Notes under the pieces: model-generated
The model's input: only the letters and a program-made list of their open reading frames with translations
The model's database searches: none
What the model was told of the DNA's origin: nothing
In this document: positions 10,013-19,911 of the stretch, piece by piece
How positions within the stretch are numbered: the stretch's first letter is position 1
Layout of the letters: each line of letters opens with the position of its first letter
Made by a program: the position numbers and the translations under genes
DNA from: Rhea pennata
Lineage: Eukaryota; Chordata; Aves; Rheiformes; Rheidae
Direction: 5' to 3'
Assembly: GCF_028389875.1 (NCBI RefSeq)
Contig: NC_084702.1
Location: forward strand, 70,777,582-70,841,581
Length of the DNA stretch: 64,000 nt

Positions 10013-13000
10013 ATGGTCTTGTGGGGGCTGGCTGTAGCCTTTCTCCTGGTCTTTACACCTCTGAGGGCTGCACAGGGAGAAGAAGAGTCTGGTCCTAAAG
10101 ACCAAGGAGTACCCCAGGGAACAGGTAAGAGCTTCTCACTCTGCAAGAGGAGGTTTGACTGCTCTGCTTCCTGTAAGTTTGCTGTGCATCTTTATCAGGT
10201 TCAGCATGCAGCAGCTGTACCTGAGAGGACTGGAACTGGTGTCCATACCAGGGCTCAGGAAACCTGCACCTCAGCCAGGCTGTGGTGACATGAAACTACA
10301 TTTGGGGTTGGAGGGTTGCAAGCCTTGGTGGGCTGGGAATATTTCCAAGAGCATGGGGCTGCAGCCTTCCTCTGGGAAGGGGCAGGGTCCCTGGGAGCAG
10401 GAGGTGGCTGACTCTCTTTGCATTGTGGGCAGGTGAAGCCTGAGTACACGGCCATCAGAGTAATGTCCTTGTTACAGGACACCTGGTTGCTAGTGCTGAG
10501 CAAAGACCTTGAGATCTGTGAAATGGAGTCCAGCGGAATGCCTGAGTTCCTGTATCATTTGGGGTGCCTGCTCTTTCTGGGAGAGCCATGGGGACACGAG
10601 CTCGGGTGTCATGTGTCTATGTTGGAGGTAGTGTGAGAAAGATGGGATGAGGCTGGACAGTCAGGGACTAGTCACACCCTGCACTGAAAATCTGTCCCAG
10701 AGAAGGTAACAACTCTGCTCATTGCAATGCAATTCAATAGAAGGATGCAGAGACAGACCCAACATTGCACATTAAGCCTTGGCAGATGGGGCTCTGGGAC
10801 ACTGTCCCTGCTGAGAGTAAATGAAAAAGAAACAGCCTGTCGCTTTTTGCTGAGATAGATGTGCCCAAACATGGAATGGGACTGCGTGCCTCTAGCTCGG
10901 AGGAAGTGCGCAGGCAGTGATGTGTTGCTAGGGCACATGTGGTGTTTGCGATTCTCAGTTGGGCATCCCTTGTCTTCTGTAAGCAGAGATGTTCAAAACC
11001 AAAATCTGTTAACTGGCATTTGCTTCACAGTTAAATTTGTGCTTCTTTGTGGCTGTTCAGAAGATGAAATGAAACTTGTCAGATACATTCTCTGAAAACT
11101 GGCAGAGAACCTTGCAGAGGCTGGCACGGGAAGTGCTCCCTTTGCAGGTGAATCACTGCCTGTGGAAATCCTTACAGCAAAACCTGCCATTGCAGCACTC
11201 AGCACACTGCTGGGATAGGCTATAGGCCTGCTCCCTACCTGTGACCTCTTCAGCCCAGAGGGCGGGAGAATGCAGCAAGGGTGGGCAGAACCAGGAGGAG
11301 GACAGGGGACCAGGGACCAGGGCTTGTGGCAGGGGTAAGGGGCAGGGGGATGGTGGAGAAGGTCCATGTCTGTCTGTTTGTCTGCAGCCAGGCTTGAGGG
11401 GACCAAAAAGAGCCTTTAGTGGCCAGTGCTTCGGTGGCCTTTGGTATCTGGGCCATTGGCAGTGAAGCAACACCTGGAAGAAAGATGTCTCCCATCACAC
11501 CAGGAGCCTTCTCCTGTAGGGAGGGATTGTCCAAGAAAACTCCCTGCTGTGGGATGTAGTGGAGAGCTAAGTGTCCACAGACACAAGTGCAGAGCAGAGA
11601 AGTGGTCAGCCCTGCTTACTGTGCACACACACAGCTACCTCCCACCACGCCTGGATGAGGAGTCTTGTCATGACCAAGGGCTGTGTCACTTCCCCTCTCC
11701 CTTTTGAGGTCTGGACTCCATCACAGCAGATTCCTGGCACCATCGTTATTTCTCCTGCCCCACCTGGCCATCCTGCAACCCTGACTAACGTGCACCCTCT
11801 TTTGCCCCTGCCAGAAACATGCCAAAGGCCCCGGTGGGATCCAAGACTCCAGCTGGCACCAGACCACATGAATTACAGCAAGAATGAAAAGGTGGTGCTG
11901 AGCTGCCCAGCGGGTCTGCAACCGTCCTTCCCTGAGGTCAAATGTGCAAGTGAAGTCCCGTCTATCAGTAATGGGAAACCTGTATACAGAGAAGTTTGGA
12001 TGGGGAGGAATGGCACAGCTGTTTGGATCCGCCTTCGGTCTAATGTGGAGTGCCTTGGTAAGGGAGGCTTCAGGAGCTCTCCTGACTGCCTCGCTCTGCC
12101 CTTCCTGAACATGAAAATGCAGGCTGTGCGTGCACACAGAAGGGCACTGAGATGCCTGCCAAGGGAGGGTAGGGTGATGTTGCGTTGTTTGATAATCCCA
12201 GTTAGATGTCCCCAGAGCTTTGGTGACAATCAGTCCTCTGCTACTGCCCAACTTGCTGAGTGTCCTCTGACTGGGCCAAAGGGAGAGGGCTCAGGGCTGG
12301 CTCCCTGCTAGCAGCTCTGAGCAAGCAGAGTGTGGGGATGTGGGCTAGAGAGGAAGGGGATGATGTTCCTCTGACAGCATGTGCTTGATGAGCAGTGGCC
12401 ATGGGCTGAATCTCCATGCCTGGCCCAACTGTTCAGGGTGTCCTGTCTTGTTTGTTTGGCCCTGTGTTGGCCTGTCCTGGAGCACCTGCCCAGGTTAGGT
12501 GGTGGGAGCTTTGAGGCCCTTGAATCAAATGCTGGTTGGACCGTGCCCTCCCTGGTGCCCAGAGTCCCTGGAGCTCCCTGCTCTTCCTGGCCTTTCCCAG
12601 GAGGCCTCAGGGAAGCAGTGTGAGGTCTGTCTTTGCCTCATCCCTTCCCCGCGGGGATGCGGGGAGAATTCCTGTGTACTGCGTCCCAGAGATCCATCTC
12701 TCCTCATCCTGTGCCAGGGCACAGGATCCCCCTTCTCTTGGGTCCTATCCACAGAAATACTTGGCTGTGGAACTGCTTGGACCCACAAACACTGAGTGGG
12801 GACAGGTGCCTTGAGCAATGGCAATCAGCACATACACCCATCAAGCCCTGCCTGGCTTCTTAGCACACCATGATCCCAAACTGCTCCTGCTGCCCAGCTC
12901 GGAGACATGAAGGCACTGTGGTCAGTCTCCTGCTTCCTCTTCCTCCCCGCTGGGTGGGGAGCAGGCTTCTCTGACTGCAGCCTCCTTGCAAAGGCTGGAG

Positions 13001-16000
13001 GGGAAGGAAAGGGAAGGGAAGGGAAGGAGATGACCTGCTTGCAATGTTGCCTTCACAGAACTTCTCCAGGTTGTCCCTGGGACCTCGGAGGTTTCTGCCA
13101 CCAGCATCAAACTGAACTGGACCTGCAGGTTCCCTGATGCCTGCCAGCACATGCGGGCCATGTGCCGTCTGGCCGGGCCTCCCTCCCCTGGCTGTGAGGC
13201 CAAGGTGGTCACTGGGGAGGAGATGCTTCAGGGCCAGAAAGGAACGTTTTCCTGCCCGCCTCTGCAGCCCTTCACTGTCTACAGTGTCACCATCTCCTTG
13301 CCCCCCAGCACGGTCCTGTTCACATGGCAATTTCGGACAGAGGAAGCAGGTATGTGTCCATGGGCAAGTGCAGCAAGGACAGGAGTGTCCTGGGCTGTGT
13401 CACGGGCAGGGAAGGCTGGTAAAAGCGCCTTTCCCTCTGCAGCTCAACTCGGGCATCTCCCCCTGCGATGATGGTCCTGAGATTGGGGCCTGTAGAAATC
13501 TGGGGCAGGGGCTGTGCAGGGCCCTAGAGCAGAGCTGCCCACACCCAGCTCTGGCCTCAGCCCCGTTCCCCGGCCCAGTGTGTGACTCCGTCCTCCCGTG
13601 CTTCCAGTGCCGGACCAACCAGAGAATCTGTCCCTGGATCGCAGCACCGGCTTGCTCAGGTGGAACACGCTGCCCTCCTGCAAAGGGGAGATCCTTGGAT
13701 ACCAGGTACCAGGGTACCCCGGACTCACAGGGCTACTCCCTCACCTTGCCAGGGGCGTCTGCACCTGGGCTGCTCTGGGCGTGCAGGTGGGGAGAGCAGG
13801 GAAGGTAAAGCCGCGATGACCCACAGTTCCCCCGCCTCCAGTCCTGCAGAGGTGACTTTCATGCTCCAACCAGCGTGAGCGTTTTCTATTCAAAGTGTGT
13901 TCTCCTGCTCCGCTGCTGCCTGGAGAAGTGCTGGGTGCTCCCTGCCCTCTCGAGTGCAGAGCCTGGTGTTTGGGCAGCTTGGCAGATTGCTGCGCAGCAC
14001 TTCATGGCGTGTTCCTTGACTTAGAGGGGGCCAAGGGGGTAGCCAGCTCATAGCCTCTTGCAGATGTGTTTCCTGCCTTACTGGGATTTCTTGGAAATCT
14101 TTGTCCAGTTCTGAGAGCAAAGGATGACTCTGAGCAACTGCTCCTCCTGGGTGCTGCTCTGCTGGTGTACCCCTGGTGCAGCAAACTCTTCTCAGCTGAT
14201 GAGTGCTCCTCTGAAATGCCGGGTTTCTCTGGGAGAGGTCCACAGTCGCTCTGAATTGCCCTCCGTGTGTGGCAAGAAGTGCCTTGTCTTTCTGATAAGT
14301 CAGGACTCTTTGCACAGTGTAGTTCTGCTTTCCAGTATTTGCTGCCTGAGACTCGCACCAGCATGCTCTACGCCTCTCTGAGGTCAGACCTGCTTGGAGG
14401 GTGAAAGGAGGCCCCAACCTGCTGCTGCTTCTTCCACCTCTGTGAGCTCTTCCCTGCAGGAACCACAGAAGCGGGGCCATGGCTGCATTGCGAGGCCCAG
14501 GCCACAGGAGCTTTGGGAGTCTGTGCCAGCTGGCTTTCTGCTCCCAGACACCAGGGCTTGTGGCAAGATCCATTTCTGTGGCTTTGTGTCAATGCTCTCT
14601 CACGCTTTTCCAAGATAGCGTTTCTGTGAACACCCCTGCTGCAGCGGGGCTGGGCATGGGCTCTCAGGTGACATTCAGGTGACACACTGGGACGTGGAGA
14701 GCCTTGATTAATATCGCTGGTGGGGAATTCTGCCATGCCTGTTTCATGCAGGCGAAGCCTCCTGAGCCCAGGCTTGCTGGGCTGTAAAGAGAAAGCCAGG
14801 GCTCTGCTTCTGGGGGGTGTCAGCACAGTGCTGCAGCTGCACACCAGTGACCCGGCCTGGGGCTCATTAAATGCCCGTACATCCCTGCAAGAGTGTCACT
14901 TCCATGTTGCCGTGCTCCCACGAGCCTGGCACTTCCAACGTGGGGCCCAGACAACCCTATGTGGGGCCCGAACAACCCAACGGGAGGCCCTTCTCGGGGT
15001 CACTGCCCCTCCCGAGCTTTCCCTGCCCCTGCAGGGGATGCAGCGTCCCGGTGCGCCGGGGCAGGTGCCCCATGAGCATGTTGCTGCCAGGCCGCTCTGG
15101 CCCGGAGCGAGAGCTCAGCACTGCTCCCCTCCAGCTCTCTGTCCTCCCCCAGCTGAGCATCATGGCCAGGAGTGCGCACGAGGGCGGCTTCCTGGAGATC
15201 GAGCGGCTGAGGGTGAACAGCTCTGTCTCCGAGTACCTGCTGCCGGACCACCGACCCGGGCACATATATGTGGTGACGGTGCAAGGCCTCACGGCCGCCG
15301 GTGCCGGCGACGCGTCACGCCAGGAATTTCCGAGCGCTGGCTTGGGTAAGGTGCCTTCATGGGGTCCCAGCGCGGTGCCCGTGGAGGGCAGCAGGCCGCC
15401 GTGCAGCGGACGGCGGGGCCCTGCCTCCCCCTGCTGAGCCCCAGGCTGCACCAGTAGCTTTGCCAGGGCAGGCGCGGGGGCAGTCAGGCCCCCGCGCCAC
15501 CCCTGCCCTGCACGAGCGGTGCTCGGCCTCCGCTGCACGTGCTGGGGCAGCCCCGCAGCCTGCACTGCCTGCGCGCCGCTGCCTGCGCCGCGCAGGGCCC
15601 CTCCGCGCTCTGCTGCCTGCTGAGCCTCGGCCCCCCGGCTCCTCTCCAGAGACCGCTGCCCCTCTCAACGCCAGCTCCTGCGGCGCTCCTGACGTCTCCC
15701 CGTCTCAAGGGACGGCCGTGATTCCTCTCTGCCCCATCGCCCAGCCCCACGCGGCGGCGAGGTGAGTGCGGCCTCTGGGGAGCTCCGCTGCTCTCCGTTC
15801 TGGGAAGCCTTTCCCACGGGCAGCACTTCCCCGCGGCTCTCTGCGCTCTGCTTCCCGCTGCCCCCGGCCCCCCTGACAGCCCTGCCTCGCAGGGAGCACC
15901 AGCTCATCGTTGCCGTGACCCAGGATGCCGCTAAGGTGGCAGGCGTTTGCTCAGGGGAGCTGCAGCCCTTCAACGCCAGCCTGCCGCACCATGCCTACGT

Positions 16001-17563
16001 GGCCGCGGTGCTCAACCTCACGGCCCCCACCGACTTTGTGCTGGGCGACGGGACCCGCCGACACGGTTACTACAACGCTCCCCTCCAGCCGGACGGGAAC
16101 TACACGGTCCTTCTCCGCCTCGTTCGCCGCCGGCAGCAGGTAGCCTCTCACGGGCTCAGGCCAGGACAGAGCCTGCTCCTTCCCCACGCCGTGTCCCCGC
16201 GGAGCGGTGAGGGGGGCTGCTCCTGTCCCAGGCACTTAAGCTGGTGCGCCTTGGCAGCACAGCCCCTGCAGGGAGCTTTGGCCACAGCTGGGCGTTTTAT
16301 GGCCGTGGGGAGGAGGTGTTTGCTCCCAGGAGTGGGCAGCTTGGCAGCAGTGGCCTGAGCTCTCTCTCCTGTCTCCTCCAACAGGCAGAGAAATTCACCT
16401 GTGTTTGCTACAGCTTCTCTGTTGGTAAGTGGGCTCCTTCCTCTGGGCAGGGCTCAGCCCCACACCGTGTGCCCAAGGCACCCTCCCTCCTGCTTGCCTT
16501 TTCCCAGCCTGGCTGCTTCTGTCGGAGAGGGTATGGCCAAGACCAAGGGCGGGGGGGTGGTCTTGGCATGGAGGGCAGAGGAAACATTTTCGTTCTCTTA
16601 CATGTGGGTATTCCTCCATCTCTGAAAAATCTCATATAGAGTTGTGTGTGGGGAAGGGTCCTAGGAAAGTACCTAGCTGACGGTGAGCATAGGAAGATCC
16701 TAATCCACTCATGGGGTAAGCCCCTTGGATCTGGTGGCCTTGTTGACTGTTGGTTTAGACTTTTTGCCCTTTCAAAGACCCATAGCAAAGAGCCACAAAG
16801 GGGACTGTGTCAGTAGAGAGGGTGGAAGGAGATGCAGAGCTGAACTGTTTGCTAGCTCTCTGCAAGGTAGGGCATGGCTGGGCCTCACTGCTTGTCCCTG
16901 CAGCAACCAGGATGGCAGAGCCCAGACATGTCTGCACACATGCTCACACCCAGTGGCAATGGTGGAGGCCCTTGTGGACCCATGCCGCAGTCTGTGACAC
17001 CCTCACTGTGGGTGCAAATAACACTCTTATGTTATTTGCAGGGCAAGCCTCAGCCCCATGGCCTTGGACTGTGATCACAGTGGTTGCTGTGCTCTTGGTG
17101 TTGGCCTTCTTGTCTGCAGGGATCTTGTGGTTTGTGCTGTCCAGGTGAGTGGCCAGAGGGCCTGGATTGCTGTTCTGTTGCAGGCCTTTGTGTGCTGAGG
17201 GGTAGCTGGGGCTGGAGAAGGTCACCTCCCCTGTTGCTTCCCCCCTCTGGGTCATGTGAATGCAGCCAGCTGGTCCTACCGTGGCTTGGCTCTAGGGCTC
17301 TCACCTGGGGCTCCTGAGCATCTCCCTTGGGGCTGGGGTAGGGGCCACGCCATCCCCTGTGGCTCTTACTGCCACTGTTGCTGTCCCTTGAGGTGCTGGT
17401 GGGGAACTCCTCTGCCAGCCTGTAGGAGGCCAAGAGCAGAGGGGTGCAAAGCCCTGGAGTTAGCAGGGCCCTGGGCGATGTCAGTCTTGCTCCTCTTGGG
17501 ACTGCCTTTTGTCTTCCCAGGAAAAAGAAGGCCTTGATCAGCCAAGCCAAGGAGAACAATTGA
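10013..17563 (+). CDS. Phosphatase-less paralogue with sushi and FN3 ectodomain (gene B, complete, 10 exons)
   Basis: Exons: 10013-10124, 11815-12057, 13059-13349, 13608-13705, 15153-15345, 15650-15761, 15893-16139, 16385-16424, 17042-17144 and 17521-17563. They join in phase into 1,482 nt, 493 codons plus TGA. Product: signal peptide (MVLWGLAVAFLLVF), one sushi domain, the FN3 and membrane-proximal ectodomain of gene C, a transmembrane helix (TVITVVAVLLVLAFLSAGIL) and the tail RKKKALISQAKENN. There is no phosphatase and no tyrosine in the tail. It may compete with C for ligand, or pair with it, at the cell surface; that is inference. The signal-peptide exon and upstream sequence are homologous to those of C. 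The alternative is a recently silenced copy, but no exon carries a disabling change. Confidence 0.82.
11484..16609 (+). repeat. Inverted-repeat arm, left (ectodomain of gene B)
   Basis: This 5.1-kb segment matches the reverse complement of 32411-37529 almost base for base, including introns, apart from scattered substitutions and small indels. It spans the sushi 3 exon to just past the 40-nt exon at 16385-16424. The match begins at GATGTCTCCCATCACACC and ends at CTTACATGTGGGT (16609); beyond both points the sequences differ. Confidence 0.95.
13001..13027. repeat. (GGGAA)n short tandem repeat
   Basis: Purine-rich pentamer run in the intron just upstream of the FN3 exon of gene B. The mirrored position in C (about 35990-36015) has a slightly shorter run. 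Confidence 0.9.
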
Positions 17564-18910
17564 AAAGGTAGGGAAAATGCATCTCCCTGGGGCCGCCATC
17601 AGAGAGGTGGCTGCAGGGCTGAGGTGGGCAGCAGTTCTCCTCCAGAAGGGCTTCACTCTTGGCAGAAACATCTGCTCATCCTCTCCCATCCTGGGCTAAC
17701 GTGTTCCCATGTTTACCCCAGCTCTCTGATCCTCTGGATAGTCAGGATGACTCTCCCTGCTGGGGCCCAGGGTACAGCCAAGCAAGTCTCCAGGCACATC
17801 TGCCCAGCCTGGCATGGTGGCAGAGACAAGTAAAGAGGAGCACCCAAAGAGGAGACTCATCTCTTGCCCTTTGGAGGGACCCAGGGCTGTGGGCAGGACC
17901 CAGGGAGGGCGCATCCTCCCATGTGACAGGAAAAGCTCTGCTGGGAGACACTGCAGGATGGATAGGCCCCAGGGACTGGCTGCTCTCACATGTGCATATC
18001 TGGGACAGCCTTGCTGCCTCTAGGGACCTGTGGGTGGGACAGTTGGGTGACAGTGTTGAGACTGTGCACTGCCCAGCACTCTAGCCTGAGACACTCACCT
18101 GTGCTGACGGGACCTCCCCATGCTGCCAAGGGCCCCAGGCAGCCTCTCCCCTAGGAGCCAACACTGTTCTCTGCTGAGGATGGCAGGAAACAGGTGGAGC
18201 AGTGAGGGAGTGGAGAGGGAAGGACGATGTCCCCAGCTTGGTGCTGACAGCTGTTGGCTCCCCAGGCCCTCCTGTGACGGTGACCAGCATTGGAAGCCCT
18301 CATCCGGTTCAGCCGAGCAAGAGGAAAACAGAAGGCTAAAGAACGGCTGTGAGCTCTCTGTTCCTGAACCCTCTACCTTGTCCTGTCCTTTGCTTACTGA
18401 TGTTGTAATGCCTGACATTTTGATGAAACTTCTTATAGTTCCTTTTTCTGAGGCTTTGCTTTCTTTCTTGCTTTCCTGGAAGCAGGAACTGGAATAGCCC
18501 TTGGATTGTATGGGCTCAGGCTGAGGTTTGGCTTGTGCTGTTGTCTCCAGCTGGGTTCGTAATCCCTCCCCGCCCCACTCTATATGCTGATATCCAGCTA
18601 CACCTATGGCCGTGCTCAAATTTGGCCCTCATCACTCTGCCTATTTTTTCTGTCCAGAAAACCAAAAAAGGCCTTGTGGTTTGGAGGGGGCTGCTTACCC
18701 TGCCACAGCTACTGCCTAGTCTTATCATTGCCCTTATGGGGTCACATCTCCTGTGGGAAGCTGAGCTAACTGCATCTTGGGGAAGGGAGGCCAGGAGCAG
18801 GGCTACTGTGACTCCCTGGTCTGGACCTGAGTCTGACAGCATACCTGATCCCCTACAGCTGTGCTAAGCAGCTCTCCCATGTGTTTGTATGGGGTGCATG
18901 GTAAGAATCA
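16870..18910 (+). repeat. Direct repeat, copy 2 (transmembrane/tail and 3' flank of gene B)
   Basis: Partner of 3210-5720. Together they show that A and B are tandem paralogues on the plus strand and share a tail lineage distinct from that of gene C. Confidence 0.85.
17042..17563 (+). CDS. Gene B exons 9-10: transmembrane helix and short basic tail
   Basis: The exon at 17042-17144 encodes GQASAPWPW followed by the hydrophobic helix and LSR. The exon at 17521-17563 adds KKKALISQAKENN and stops at TGA 17561-17563. The related exon in A (3866-3911) aligns codon by codon but reads on toward a tyrosine-bearing exon, so the B stop looks secondary. About 430 bp that in A hold the next exon are missing from B near 17690, consistent with loss of the downstream tail. 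Confidence 0.8.
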
Positions 18911-19911
18911 GGGAAAGGTGGTGCTCTCTTGTGCGTACCTTGGGCAAGACTGTGGCCCGTGCCTGTGCTGTCAGCAGAGCTGGGGGACCTCGTGCTCTTC
19001 TCTCTTCTGCTGCCCCCATGCCTAAAAATCTCTGGAAGAACAGCAAAGGTCAGAGCTTGACACCAGCATGGCCAGCACAGAGCCTTTACTGGTAAGACAC
19101 AGATTAGAGTCAGGGGTTCAGCCCTGGCTCTGAGACCCCTTCCCCTTTGAGCAGCTCTGGCAGAAATGGTCTGCAAGGTGCAGCAGCCATTCCTGGGAGG
19201 TAAACTGCAGGTATAGCATCAAGGGTAACCAAGCTTAGATGCTGCAACCTGGGACTGCTGTGGTGGAGACAGATAGGCTGGTGAGGGAGTCTCCCTGGCC
19301 ACTGGCAAAGCTGCAGCACCTGGGACAATCAGTGTCAACAAGACAGCACTTGAGAAAGGGGTTTTGGACCAGGATAGTCCTATAGGACTGTGGTTTTTCC
19401 TTCCTGTAGCTCTTCTTGGCACTGGGTTTTGTGCTTCTCCCAATGCAGGATGGTGAAACTGGGCTCCTGAGCCCTGTGAATCTGATAGAAGTTTGATGAT
19501 CCCTTAGTGGAACAGTCTTGTGTTGGTGGAGCTACCTCTTTTTCCCATGCAGCTTCCTGAGGGTACATGGGAGCCCAGACAGGGCAGCTGGTTCTCTCCA
19601 TCTCAGGCAAGGAGATCTCAGACAGGTCAAGTCTCAAGGCCTCTTCTTTGGTCTGCACACTAAGGCTGCGATGCCAGGTAAGTTCCTGCCCAAACTCTGG
19701 GCAAAGGGCAGGGTTCCTGCTTCAAAGCCTGGTCAGTGACAACACAGTTCGGAGACAGCCCAGACTGCCCTGTCCAGCTGCAGAGGATAGAGGAGTAAAG
19801 CATCTTGGAGCTGTGTACACCTGTCTTATCTCCTCTAGTTTCCATGGTCACTTGCAGAGAGCTGTCAAGAGAGCTGGAAGTCCTGGACAGAGATGGGCTG
19901 TGGCCATGCCT
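17564..19911. other. Intergenic region between convergent genes B and C
   Basis: Holds the 3' flank/UTR of B (plus) and of C (minus). I find no AATAAA on either strand close to the stops, so both transcript ends are unknown. The stretch up to 18910 is homologous to 3' sequence of gene A. Confidence 0.5.

Noticed and set aside
14957-15565. Long minus-strand frames opposite the gene B FN3 exons, and their mirror at 33569-34063
   Set aside because: GC-rich shadows of the real exons. Both arms show them because the arms are copies.
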